NCBI RefSeq assembly: GCF_001029505.1
Contig: NZ_LEKH01000001.1
Location: 124,001 to 188,000 of the forward strand
Direction of reading: 5' to 3'
DNA length: 64,000 bases
From: Rubrobacter aplysinae
GTDB lineage: Bacteria > Actinomycetota > Rubrobacteria > Rubrobacterales > Rubrobacteraceae
Shown here: positions 8,887 to 16,967 of the stretch, piece by piece
Layout: every line of letters begins with the position of its first letter
Numbering within the stretch: the stretch's first letter is position 1
Notes under the pieces: generated by a model
What the model saw: the letters and a program-made list of their open reading frames with translations, nothing else
The model's database searches: none
What the model was told of the DNA's origin: nothing
Position numbers and translations under genes: made by a program

Positions 8887-10260
8887 ATGGACATCAAGAG
8901 GATGCACGAGGAAGGACTCAGGCAGAGGATGGCGGCGGAGCTCGAGGAGGCCCGCCAGAGGACCCGGTATCTGCTCTCCGGCGTCTCGGAGGAGGATCTC
9001 GGGGCCCAGCACGACCCCATAATGAGCCCGCTCATCTGGGACTACGGCCACATCGGCTACTACGAGGATCTGTGGCTACTCCAGAGCCTCCTCGGCCGGG
9101 GCCCCAAGAGCGAGGAGATCAACGACATCTACGACGCCTCGCGCCACTCGCGCGGCGAGCGCCCCGACCTCGACCTCCTGGACCGGGACGGGGCGGAACG
9201 GTTCCTCGAAGAGGTCCGCCGCCAGGCCATAGAGGAGCTCGAAAATCTTCCCGACGAGGAGCTTGAGAGCGGGGGAGAGCTTGCCCGCGAGGGGTTCGTG
9301 TACCGCATGGTCCTCCAGCACGAGCACCAGCACAACGAGACCATGCTCCAGACCCTGCAGCTAATGCGGAGCGAGACCGGTTACCGGCCCGAGCCCTCGG
9401 TAGAGTTGCCCGAGGCGCCACGGCCAACGCCGGCGCCGCAGGCATCGGCCGCAGGAGATTCCGGGGCCGGAGATGATATGGTCTTCGTCCCCGGCGGGCG
9501 CTTTACGATGGGCACCGACGAGGCCGCGTTCGCCTTCGACAACGAGCGCCCGGCCCACCCGCGCCACGTTCCGGGCTTCTACCTGGACAGGTCCCCCGTA
9601 ACCAACCGCGCCTTTATCGAGTTCGTCGAGAGCGGCGGCTACGAGCGGGAAGAGCTTTGGGACCCGGAAGGGTGGCGCTGGATCTGGACCGAGAATATCC
9701 GCCGCCCGAAGCACTGGTATCAGAAGGAGCCCCACGACTGGTGGACCGAGAGGTTCGGCTTCGACGAGCCGCTGGCCCCCGGCGCGCCGGTGATGCACGT
9801 CTCCTGGTACGAGGCCGACGCCTACGCCCGCTGGGCCGGCAAGCGTCTGCCGACCGAGGCCGAGTGGGAGAAGGCCGCCTCCTGGGACCCGGCCACCGGT
9901 GAGGCCCACCGCTATCCCTGGGGTGAGGAGCAGCCCCGCTCCGGCGATAACCGGGCCAACCTGGACCAGCTCGCCTTCCGGCCCGCAGACGTCGGGGCAT
10001 ACCCGGCGGGTGCTAGCCCGTGCGGTGCCCTGGGCATGATCGGGGACGTGTGGGAGTGGACCGCCTCCGACTTCGAGGCCTATCCGGGCTTTACGGCCTT
10101 CCCCTACGACGAGTACTCCAAGGTTTTCTTTAACGAAGATTACAAGGTGCTACGCGGCGGCTCGTGGGCGACGCGCCCCGCCTCTATCCGCAACACCTTC
10201 CGCAACTGGGATCATCCCATCCGCCGCCAGCTCTTCGTCGGTCTCCGCTGTGCCAGGTAG
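8887..10260 (+). CDS. egtB: Ergothioneine biosynthesis protein EgtB (hercynine oxygenase-like)
   Basis: Nonheme-iron sulfoxide synthase family joining a thiol donor to hercynine. Residues 1-170 form the DinB-like helical domain with DYGHIGYYEDL near residue 57 and HEHQHNETM near 146, which together supply the three-His iron site. Residues about 195-457 form the FGE-sulfatase domain (FVPGGRFTMGTD, NRPVTN-type segment, RLPTEAEWEKAA, GDVWEWTASDF, LRGGSW, GLRCAR). The length of 457 is typical. egtC follows after 40 nt. The start ATG follows GGAGGAAAG closely. The methyltransferase egtD and ligase egtA are not in this window, so the substrate assignment rests on family and the egtC neighbour. Confidence 0.92.
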   Translation: MDIKRMHEEGLRQRMAAELEEARQRTRYLLSGVSEEDLGAQHDPIMSPLIWDYGHIGYYEDLWLLQSLLGRGPKSEEINDIYDASRHSRGERPDLDLLDRDGAERFLEEVRRQAIEELENLPDEELESGGELAREGFVYRMVLQHEHQHNETMLQTLQLMRSETGYRPEPSVELPEAPRPTPAPQASAAGDSGAGDDMVFVPGGRFTMGTDEAAFAFDNERPAHPRHVPGFYLDRSPVTNRAFIEFVESGGYEREELWDPEGWRWIWTENIRRPKHWYQKEPHDWWTERFGFDEPLAPGAPVMHVSWYEADAYARWAGKRLPTEAEWEKAASWDPATGEAHRYPWGEEQPRSGDNRANLDQLAFRPADVGAYPAGASPCGALGMIGDVWEWTASDFEAYPGFTAFPYDEYSKVFFNEDYKVLRGGSWATRPASIRNTFRNWDHPIRRQLFVGLRCAR

Positions 10261-10300
10261 CCGTGGGCTGCGGGTCCGGTCGCCGGGGGCGGGCCGCTAG

Positions 10301-11161
10301 ATGTGCCGGGTGGCGGCGTATCTCGGCGGCCCGGCCGTCTCGCTGGCCTCGCTCGTCCTCGAACCGGAGCACTCGCTCGTCGAGCAGGCACACTCCCCGA
10401 GAGAGGTGCTCTCCGGCACCGTCAACGCGGACGGCTTCGGGGTCGGCTGGTACGTGCCGGAGGGGGAGGGTCCGGGCGCGGCAGAGGGCACCCCGGACGG
10501 AGAGCCGGCGCTATACCGGTCCACGAGCTCCATCTGGGCGGACCGCAGCTTCGTGAGCCTCGCCGGGAAGCTCGCCAGCCCCGCCGTCTTCGCCGCCGTG
10601 CGCAACGCCACGCCCGGCTTGCCCGTCGAGGGCTCCGGCGTGCCGCCCTTTGGCGCGGGGCCGTACCTCTGCATGCACAACGGCGCGATAGAGGGCTTCC
10701 GGCACACCGTCATGCGCGAGCTGCGCGGCTCCCTGAGCGACGAGTCCTACGCGAGCCTGCTCGGGGTCACGGACTCGGAGACCATCTTCGCGGACCTCTG
10801 CGACAGGCTTGCGGTCTCCGGTGGGCCGACCGGTACGCGGCCGCCGGGTGCGGACGGGCTCGCCGGGGCGCTCTCGGAGACGCTCCGGCGGGTCTCCGGC
10901 GTCGCGGAGCAGGCGGGGGTACAGGCCACCCTGAACCTCTCGGTCACTGATGGCTCGGCGATGGTCTTCTCCCGCTACTCCCTGCGGGGGCCGGGCAACT
11001 CCCTGTACTTTGTCGAGGATGGCCGGAGCTTCCCCGGCGGCCTCGCCGTCGCCTCCGAGCGCCTCGACGCCGACCCGGGCTGGCGCGAGGTCCCAGATGA
11101 CCATCTCCTCGTCGCGGACGGCTCCGGGACGAGGACGGAGCGCCTGGCCCGGCACCTCTGA
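10301..11161 (+). CDS. egtC: Class II glutamine amidotransferase EgtC-like
   Basis: N-terminal nucleophile hydrolase that in ergothioneine synthesis removes glutamate from the gamma-glutamyl-hercynylcysteine sulfoxide intermediate. The sequence begins MCRVAAYLG, so Cys2 becomes the catalytic N-terminal cysteine after Met removal. NADGFGVGWY, RNATPG and CMHNGAIEGF are the expected glutaminase-fold motifs. The length of 286 fits EgtC. Its position directly after egtB supports the assignment. If the cell uses the mycobacterial five-gene route, egtA, egtD and egtE should exist elsewhere. Confidence 0.9.
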   Translation: MCRVAAYLGGPAVSLASLVLEPEHSLVEQAHSPREVLSGTVNADGFGVGWYVPEGEGPGAAEGTPDGEPALYRSTSSIWADRSFVSLAGKLASPAVFAAVRNATPGLPVEGSGVPPFGAGPYLCMHNGAIEGFRHTVMRELRGSLSDESYASLLGVTDSETIFADLCDRLAVSGGPTGTRPPGADGLAGALSETLRRVSGVAEQAGVQATLNLSVTDGSAMVFSRYSLRGPGNSLYFVEDGRSFPGGLAVASERLDADPGWREVPDDHLLVADGSGTRTERLARHL

Positions 11162-11264
11162 CGCCTCTGGAGTCTCTGATACGTCTGGATCGTATCCCCC
11201 GGCTTCCGGGAGGCGACGGGATCGTGGTCCGGGCGTGTATCCTGACGTGTAGAATACCTTTTCC

Positions 11265-11840
11265 ATGATGAACCGCGCACGCAGAGACGGGCCCAGGGAC
11301 ACAAAGGTGCGACGGACAGTGCGACGGGCGGCCCGGCGGCTGCACGGGCTGGACGTCAGGGTGTTCCGGGCGGTCTCCAGGCTGAGACGGGGGCCGCTAA
11401 CCCCCATGATGCGCGGTTTTACCCGGGTGGGTACGGCGGGCGCACTGTGGGGTGTGATCGCGGCTGCGGCGTTCGTCTTCGGCGGATTCTACCTGCCCGG
11501 TCTGCTGGTGCCGTGGGCGGCGGTCGCCGGGGCCTGGATACTGGCCGAAGCCTCCAAGCACCTGTTCGACCGCGCCCGACCCCACGACTCGGATATGGGT
11601 ATAGCCCCGCTCGTGAAGACCCCGAGCTCTAGCTCTTTCCCCTCCGGCCACTCCGCGACCGCAGCCGCCGGAGCCATTACCCTCTCGGCCGCCTACCCCG
11701 TCTTCGCCCCACTCTTGCTCGCCGCCGGGCTCCTGGTGATGCTCTCCAGGATCTACCTCGGGGTCCACTATCCCTCGGACGTCTTCGTCGGCGGGGTCAT
11801 CGGGGTGGTCTGCGCCGCGCTACTGGTGCCCCTGGCGTGA
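11265..11840 (+). CDS. PAP2-family membrane phosphatase
   Basis: Type 2 phosphatidic-acid/undecaprenyl-pyrophosphate phosphatase-like integral membrane enzyme of 191 residues. The three family motifs are present in order: KHLFDRARP, SFPSGHSA and SRIYLGVHYPSDV, which contain the catalytic histidines and arginines. Four or five hydrophobic helices surround them, and the N-terminus is strongly basic. Substrate is not predictable; recycling of an undecaprenyl or phosphatidyl phosphate is the family norm. A TAGAAT-like -10 lies just upstream at about 11252. A tiny ORF and a membrane gene follow in the same direction. Confidence 0.9.
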   Translation: MMNRARRDGPRDTKVRRTVRRAARRLHGLDVRVFRAVSRLRRGPLTPMMRGFTRVGTAGALWGVIAAAAFVFGGFYLPGLLVPWAAVAGAWILAEASKHLFDRARPHDSDMGIAPLVKTPSSSSFPSGHSATAAAGAITLSAAYPVFAPLLLAAGLLVMLSRIYLGVHYPSDVFVGGVIGVVCAALLVPLA

Positions 11841-11848
11841 TAGCCGTG

Positions 11849-11956
11849 ATGTCGTGGCTCCGGGAGGCTTTTGAACAGACTTACGAACAGAACCATGAAA
11901 AGTCTCGTGAAGAGGCTTACCGGCGCCGGAAGCCGGGTAAGGTAGAAACCGAGTAG
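11849..11956 (+). CDS. Possible 35-residue charged small protein
   Basis: Short ORF from ATG 11849 (GTG 11846 also in frame) to TAG 11956. It begins 9 nt after the PAP2 stop, and its stop overlaps the GTG of the next gene by one base (TAGTG), the arrangement expected for translational coupling. The peptide starts MSWLREAF and is rich in Glu, Arg, Lys and Gln, with amphipathic helix character. There is no obvious Shine-Dalgarno site. It may be a real small protein or only a coupling ORF. Confidence 0.4.
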   Translation: MSWLREAFEQTYEQNHEKSREEAYRRRKPGKVETE

Positions 11957-12498
11957 TGGGTATCTCAAGACATTACACCATCGGGGCCGTGATCCCGGAC
12001 CTCGACGCTCTCGACGCGCTGGACGGGAGGCTCGGGCGCGTCGGCCCCGAGCTGGATCAACCGCTCGTGCTGACCCGCCGCCGCGACGAGCGGCTGGTGC
12101 AGGTCACGTTGCCGGGCGCGCTCGTGAGGCGGGTAGAAGGCGGGATGTCGCGTCTGCAGTGGTTCGAGTTCGGCAGCATGTTCCTCGCCGTCTCGGCGAC
12201 GGCGCTGCTGATGGGGGCGATACACCTGACGACCGGCATCGTAGTGCAGGCTGTCCTGACCGTGGCCGCCGTTATCGGGATCCTGCTGTATCACCGCCAG
12301 CCGAAGGTCCGGGAGAAGCTGACCGGTATGGCGATGCCCGAAAAGCTCGCCGAGGAGTGGGAGCAGAGCTTCTCGGACGGCCTGGCGCTGGTCCTGATCA
12401 CCGTCCCGGAGGAGAGCTTCGAAGAGGTCGAGGCCGCTTTTCTCGAAGACCCCGGGCTGTGCTCGCCGCTCGCCGTGGACCGGCGCCCGGTACTCTAG
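11956..12498 (+). CDS. Hypothetical protein with two membrane segments
   Basis: Protein of 180 residues. An N-terminal soluble part (about 1-70) begins with ISRHYTIGAVIPDLDALDAL. It is followed by two hydrophobic helices (about 74-112, FLAVSATALLMGAIHL and VVQAVLTVAAVIGILL) and a C-terminal acidic soluble part with LALVLITVPEESFEEVEAAF. Family not recognised. The paired helices and paired alpha/beta segments suggest a small membrane sensor or stress protein, but this is a guess. GTG start, overlapping the stop of the preceding small ORF. The DUF3891 gene follows after 21 nt. Confidence 0.65.
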   Translation: MGISRHYTIGAVIPDLDALDALDGRLGRVGPELDQPLVLTRRRDERLVQVTLPGALVRRVEGGMSRLQWFEFGSMFLAVSATALLMGAIHLTTGIVVQAVLTVAAVIGILLYHRQPKVREKLTGMAMPEKLAEEWEQSFSDGLALVLITVPEESFEEVEAAFLEDPGLCSPLAVDRRPVL

Positions 12499-12519
12499 TG
12501 GCGGGGAGGTAGGTAGAAA

Positions 12520-13215
12520 ATGCTCGTCCGATCCCGCGAAGCCGGTTACGCGCTCGTCGAGCAGCACGAGCACGGCCTGATCTCGGGCGAGCTCGCCCGG
12601 CACTGGGGGTGGGCTCCAATCCCCTCCTCCTCCGCGCTCTACGCCATCGCCGAGCACGACCTGGCGTGGAAAGAGCTGGACGCCGAGCTCCGCTGGAACC
12701 CGGAGACCGGCGAGCCGTACAACTTCTTCGAGTACCCGGTACAGCCCAGGCTCGCCGCCTACCGGCGGGGCGTGGACGCCGTCGAGTCCCAGGACCAGTA
12801 CGCCGGCCTCCTGTGCAGCCTGCACTACGAGTCCTTCGTCCGTAACGCAACCGGCGTCGTGGAGGCCAGCTTCCGCGCCGCCGAGCGCGAGCGCCAGACC
12901 CGGCTTCTGTTCGCCATCACCGACGAGGAGCGGGAACGGGTGGACGACGAGCTCTCGCTGCTCAGGATCTGTGACGACCTCTCGCTCTTTCTGTGCCTGA
13001 ACGAGCCCGGCGAGAACGTCTACCCGTGGTTCAGGGACGGCTTCGACTACGGGGGCACCAGGATCATGCCCGTCTGGCAGGGAGGTGAGGTACTGCGGCT
13101 CGACCCGAGCCCTTTCACCGAGGACTTCGGGGTGCGGATACCGTACCGCGTGATAGACGCGGCCGGGCGAAACCTCGGCGGCGGAGCAACGGAAGTCCGG
13201 GTCTCCTCCGGATAG
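12520..13215 (+). CDS. DUF3891-family protein
   Basis: 231-residue soluble protein matching the DUF3891 pattern: QHEHGLISGELARHWG near the start, AIAEHDLAWKELD, Y-N-F-F-E-Y-P, LCSLHYESFV and a C-terminal DDLSLFLCLNEPG segment. The conserved His/Asp pairs (HEH, EHD, LHYESF) resemble an HD-like metal site, although no activity is established for this family as far as I know. GGGGAGGTAG lies upstream of ATG 12520. It is likely cotranscribed with the preceding membrane protein. The 209 nt before the M42 peptidase contain a TATACT box near 13373 and a 14-bp palindrome at 13299-13312. Confidence 0.8.
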   Translation: MLVRSREAGYALVEQHEHGLISGELARHWGWAPIPSSSALYAIAEHDLAWKELDAELRWNPETGEPYNFFEYPVQPRLAAYRRGVDAVESQDQYAGLLCSLHYESFVRNATGVVEASFRAAERERQTRLLFAITDEERERVDDELSLLRICDDLSLFLCLNEPGENVYPWFRDGFDYGGTRIMPVWQGGEVLRLDPSPFTEDFGVRIPYRVIDAAGRNLGGGATEVRVSSG

Positions 13216-13424
13216 GCTCCCGCTCGTAGTTGGGACGCAAATCGCGCTTAGCCCGGAACTCGTGATACCCGTAAATATCCACGCTTATCTTTCCGGTACC
13301 CGGAGCTCCGGGAGCAGAGTCCGGGGGGAGAACCAGAACACTGAACTAGAATACTAGAGTCTTTTCGAGAGCTATACTCGATGGGACGGTTCATTTACTA
13401 CAGAGTTCTGAGAGGAGCATCTCG

Positions 13425-14483
13425 ATGAGAGACGAATCGCTGCGATTTTTGAAGGGCCTGCTATCCGCGCCGGGCACGAGCGGCCACGAGGTCGCGCCCG
13501 CGGGGGTGTGGCGGGATCAGGCCTCCAGCTTCGCCGCGGTGCGCGGCGACAGCATGGGCAACTCCTTCGCCACGCTGAACGAGGGCGGCAGCCCGAGGGT
13601 GATGCTCAGCGGTCACGTGGACGAGATCGGGGTCGTCGTCACCCACGTGGACGACCAGGGCCTCGTCCACTTCAAGGGCGTGGGCGGCTGGGACCCGCAG
13701 GTGCTCGTCGGCCAGCGCATCCGGCTCCAGACCCGCTCGGGTGAGGTGCGCGGTGTTATCGGCAAGAAGGCCATCCACCTCATGGAGGCCGAGGATCGCA
13801 AGAAGGTCTCCGACATAAAGACGCTGTGGATAGACGTGGGTGCAAAGGACGCCGACGAGGCGCGCGAGATGGTCCGCGTCGGGGATGTCGGGGTCATAGA
13901 CCAGGAGATCCTGGACCTCCCGAACGACCGCCTCGCCGCCCGGTCGCTGGATAACCGTACCGGCGCGTTCGTCGTGCTGGAGGCGCTGCGGCTGCTCTCG
14001 GAGAAGAGCGGCGCCTCCGCAGAGGTCACGGCGGTCGCCAGCGTGCAGGAGGAGATCGGGGCCAACGGGGCCCGGAGCTCGGCCTTCGGGCTCGACCCGG
14101 ACGCCGCCATAGCCGTGGACGTCACACACGCCACAGACGTGCCCGGGGCCTCGAAGAACGAGAACGGCGACCACTCCCTCGGGAGCGGCCCGGTGATCAC
14201 TCGGGCCTCGACCCTCAGCCCCATAATATCGGACGGACTGATGGACGCCGCAGACCGCGGCGAGATCTCCTACTCCATAGAGGCCGACGCCGGGCGCACC
14301 GGCACCGACGCCGACGCCATACACTTCTCCCGCGCCGGGGTCGCCTCGGGGCTCGTCTCCGTCCCGAACCGCTACATGCACTCCCCGAACGAGGTCGTAC
14401 AGCTCGACGACCTGGAGAATGCGGCCCGGCTGATAGCCGACTACATCGGCAGCCTGGACGCGGACACGGACTTCGTGCGCTAG
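13425..14483 (+). CDS. M42-family aminopeptidase (glutamyl aminopeptidase/cellulase M type)
   Basis: Dinuclear-metal TET-type aminopeptidase. Landmarks: LSGHVDEIGVVV (metal His-x-Asp, about residue 65), RSLDNRTGAFV, SVQEEIGANGA (catalytic Glu pair and metal Glu), VDVTHATD, and near the C-terminus GTDADAIHFSRAGVASGLVSVPNRYMHSPNEVV with the last metal His. The 352 residues match the family. It probably trims peptides in the cytoplasm as a large oligomer. GAGAGGAG precedes the ATG. It is followed by a strong bidirectional hairpin shared with the convergent small gene. Confidence 0.93.
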   Translation: MRDESLRFLKGLLSAPGTSGHEVAPAGVWRDQASSFAAVRGDSMGNSFATLNEGGSPRVMLSGHVDEIGVVVTHVDDQGLVHFKGVGGWDPQVLVGQRIRLQTRSGEVRGVIGKKAIHLMEAEDRKKVSDIKTLWIDVGAKDADEAREMVRVGDVGVIDQEILDLPNDRLAARSLDNRTGAFVVLEALRLLSEKSGASAEVTAVASVQEEIGANGARSSAFGLDPDAAIAVDVTHATDVPGASKNENGDHSLGSGPVITRASTLSPIISDGLMDAADRGEISYSIEADAGRTGTDADAIHFSRAGVASGLVSVPNRYMHSPNEVVQLDDLENAARLIADYIGSLDADTDFVR

Positions 14484-14528
14484 AGCGCCTCTAGCTAGAG
14501 ACGCTCTACAGAGACACCGTAAAGACTA

Positions 14529-14575
14529 GCGGGGCCGCGCCGGACCAAAACGCCCGTCTAACGGCGCGGCCCCGC
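14529..14575. terminator. Bidirectional intrinsic terminator
   Basis: Perfect 14-bp GC stem (arms 14529-14542 and 14562-14575) with a 19-nt loop, placed between convergent genes ending at 14483 (plus) and 14591 (minus). Confidence 0.8.
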
Positions 14576-14590
14576 CACTACTGTCGGGTA

Positions 14591-14797
14591 TTACCGGGTA
14601 AAGTCCCGGATGATTATCGAGGCTATGGAGGCCATGATCACGGTAAAGGTGGCCTTGAGCACCGCCTCTTTTATGTCGTCCTTGATGCCGGGCTGCTCCG
14701 GGACGGTTATGATCTTGTCGGCCAGTAGGCTGGAGAGCCCGATGGTGCCCACCCGAGAGATCAGGGTCATCGCGGTTTTCTTGTTTTTCTCTTTCAT
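14591..14797 (-). CDS. Small membrane-associated hypothetical protein
   Basis: Sixty-eight residues with a basic Lys-rich start (KEKNKKTAM), a first amphipathic helix (LISRVGTIGLSSLLADKII), a hinge containing VPEQPGIKDDI and a C-terminal hydrophobic helix (FTVIMASIASIIIRDF). The family is not recognised. The start is well supported by GAGAGGAGG about 8 nt upstream on the minus strand, and the gene has its own terminator, so it is probably real despite its size. Lower GC at third codon positions than its neighbours. Confidence 0.65.
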   Translation of the reverse strand: MKEKNKKTAMTLISRVGTIGLSSLLADKIITVPEQPGIKDDIKEAVLKATFTVIMASIASIIIRDFTR

Positions 14798-14952
14798 AAC
14801 TTCCGAACCTCCTCTCTGTAGCCGTGCATGATCTCATTTTTGCTCCGAATACACGACTTTTAATCAGGCTCCGGCGCTGTTTTGACCCTGTTCGGCCCTG
14901 CTCCGTTCTGGAACTTGTTGAAGCGGACCGAAAAGACAGCTAGTCTGGCGCG

Positions 14953-15297
14953 ATGGCTGACAGGACACTTTTCCAGAAGATAATGGACGGCGAGCTAGAG
15001 GGCGACATCGTGTACGAGGATGGTAGCTGCGCCGTGCTGCGGGACATAAACCCGCAGGCTCCGACCCACCTGCTCGTGGTGCCGCGAAAGCCCATACCCT
15101 CGCTCGACGCGCTAACCGAGGAGGACGAGCCGCTGGTGGGCCACCTCTTCGTCGTGGCCCGGAAGATCGCGGCGGAGGCCGGCCTCACGGGTGGTTACCG
15201 TACCGTCTTCAACAACGGCGAGGACGCGAACCAGACGGTGGATCACATCCACCTCCACGTCCTCGGGGGCCGTGCCCTGGGCTGGCCTCCGGGCTAG
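14953..15297 (+). CDS. HIT-family (histidine triad) nucleotide hydrolase
   Basis: Hint-type protein of 114 residues with the histidine triad HIHLHVLGGR near the C-terminus, preceded by the typical opening FQKIMDGELEGDIVYED, NPQAPTHLLVVPRKP and NNGEDANQTVDH. Such proteins hydrolyse purine nucleoside phosphoramidates or adenylylated conjugates. A CysO-MoeZ adenylation system lies nearby, but no functional link is implied. Single gene, converging on a minus-strand START-like gene after 20 nt. Confidence 0.95.
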   Translation: MADRTLFQKIMDGELEGDIVYEDGSCAVLRDINPQAPTHLLVVPRKPIPSLDALTEEDEPLVGHLFVVARKIAAEAGLTGGYRTVFNNGEDANQTVDHIHLHVLGGRALGWPPG

Positions 15298-15317
15298 ACA
15301 GGCGCTACCGGCTGCTC

Positions 15318-15785
15318 CTACCCTTCCGGTGAAGGCTGGGGCTGCTTGCCGGCGCCTTCCTCCAGCTGGCTCTGGATGGAGTCCAGCGTCGCGCTGACGC
15401 CCTCTTCGAGCGGGTCGCGGTCCCCGCTGGACTCCTCCTGGATCTCACCCTCTACCGTGCGGGGCCCGAACCAGAGCTGGACTTCCACGTTGCTGCCGCC
15501 GTCTGAGGTCTCGTGGACCTCCAGACGCCCCGAGTAGTCCCGCGACACCTCCGCTCCCCACTCCAGGGTCCTCGTGCCCTCGTCGGTGCGTATATAGCCT
15601 TCGTTCTCGAACTCGCCCCGGTCGGGTATCTCGCCCTTGAGCCACAGGCGATCCCCGTTCGCGCCCTCGCGGCTGGCTTCCTTTATCGGGGGCAGATACT
15701 TGGGCAGGTTGTTCACGTTCTCCAGCCAGCCGAACACCTCCTCCGGGGGGCGGTCTATGTGCCGCTCTTGCCGAAACTCTTTCAC
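15318..15785 (-). CDS. SRPBCC (polyketide cyclase/START-like) family protein
   Basis: 155-residue helix-grip-fold protein. It opens with the family-typical KEFRQERHIDRPPEEVFGWLENVNNLPKY, followed by alternating beta strands (RLWLKGEI, RTLEWGAEVSRDYSGRLEVHE, NVEVQLWFGPRT). Such proteins bind hydrophobic ligands or act as cyclases; the ligand is unknown. The C-terminal tail is acidic and Pro/Gln-rich. CAAGGAGAACC lies upstream of the ATG on the minus strand. It sits downstream of the M19 peptidase on the same strand with 60 nt between. Confidence 0.85.
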   Translation of the reverse strand: MKEFRQERHIDRPPEEVFGWLENVNNLPKYLPPIKEASREGANGDRLWLKGEIPDRGEFENEGYIRTDEGTRTLEWGAEVSRDYSGRLEVHETSDGGSNVEVQLWFGPRTVEGEIQEESSGDRDPLEEGVSATLDSIQSQLEEGAGKQPQPSPEG

Positions 15786-15845
15786 TCCCGGTTCTCCTTG
15801 CGCTCGCCGTGTGTACGCGGCCTATTTTCCCCGCGGCCGGAAGTT

Positions 15846-16907
15846 CTATTCGCCCCAGGTCTTTCGCAGCACCCGCAGCCAGTTGCCGCTCGCGAGCTTG
15901 CGCAGCTCCTCCGGGCCATAGCCGCGCTCTCTTAGCCTATCCAGCAGCCGGGGCAGGCCGGAAACGTCGCCCAGCTCGCGCGGTACCGTCGCGCCGTCGA
16001 AATCAGATCCGAGGCCGACGTGGTCCACGCCCATCCGCTCCACCATGTGGTCCACGTGGCGCACTATCTCCGTAATAGGGGTGTCGGGCTCTTGGCGGCC
16101 GTCGCTCCTGAGAAAGGCCACGGCGAAGTTGACGCCCACCATACCGCCGGAATCCCGGATCGCGTCCAGCTGGCGGTCCGTGAGGTTGCGGGGCGTGTCG
16201 CAGAGCGCGTGGGCGTTGGAGTGCGTCGCAACGAGCGGTCTGTCCGTTATCCCGGCGACGTCCCAGAAGCCGCGCTCGTTCAGGTGCGAGAGGTCTACCA
16301 TCACCCCGAGCCTGCCGCACTCCCGGATGAGCTTTCGTCCGGTCTCCGTAAGCCCGGGACCGGTGTCGGGCGAGCCGGGGAAGCGGAATGGCACGCCGTG
16401 GCCGAAGATGTTGGAGCGGCTCCAGACCGGCCCGAGCGAGCGCAGCCCCGCCCGGTACAACACCTCTAGCTCGTCCAGCTCCTCGCCTATAGCCTCCGCG
16501 CCCTCTACGTGGGGCACGGCGGCGATGACGCCGCGCTCCAGGCACTCCTCAATCTCCGAGGCGCTGCGAACCACCTTTAGCTTGCCCTCCGACTCGGTCT
16601 CTATGCGGAACAGCCTTGCGGCGGCCGCCAGAGTCGAGCGCACGGCCCTGCCGGTATCCAGCCGCGGGGCGGGGGAGATATCGTACCCCTGCTCGGTGTA
16701 GGAGATCGCAGCCTCCTCCGACCACTCCTTGCGCGGGTTCGGCGCGTAACAGGCAAAGAAGCCGCCGCCGAACCCGCCCTCCAGTGCGCGCGGCAGGTCC
16801 AGGTGCCCCCGGGTGCCGCGCTCGAAGAAGCTCCTCCCCTGCAGCGGGAGCCTGAGGAGCACGTCGTTGTGGCCGTCGAAGACGGGAGGATTGGCCGGCT
16901 CGGTCAT
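15846..16907 (-). CDS. Membrane dipeptidase (peptidase M19, renal dipeptidase-like)
   Basis: Zinc dipeptidase of the amidohydrolase superfamily, 353 residues. Metal and active-site motifs: FDGHNDVLLR (about residues 10-18), the metal Glu in VPHVEGAEAI, VDLSHLNERGFWDV, ATHSNAHAL, and HVGLGSDFDG near residue 300. No signal peptide is visible, so the bacterial enzyme is probably cytoplasmic and cleaves dipeptides, perhaps with D-residues. Sixty nt lie between it and the upstream MFS gene, so a three-gene minus-strand transcript (MFS, M19, SRPBCC) is plausible. Confidence 0.93.
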   Translation of the reverse strand: MTEPANPPVFDGHNDVLLRLPLQGRSFFERGTRGHLDLPRALEGGFGGGFFACYAPNPRKEWSEEAAISYTEQGYDISPAPRLDTGRAVRSTLAAAARLFRIETESEGKLKVVRSASEIEECLERGVIAAVPHVEGAEAIGEELDELEVLYRAGLRSLGPVWSRSNIFGHGVPFRFPGSPDTGPGLTETGRKLIRECGRLGVMVDLSHLNERGFWDVAGITDRPLVATHSNAHALCDTPRNLTDRQLDAIRDSGGMVGVNFAVAFLRSDGRQEPDTPITEIVRHVDHMVERMGVDHVGLGSDFDGATVPRELGDVSGLPRLLDRLRERGYGPEELRKLASGNWLRVLRKTWGE

Positions 16908-16967
16908 GCGGGGTACACTACCAGCGCCGTCCGGACGTTTCCGCCACTCTTGCGGATAGCCTTCACC

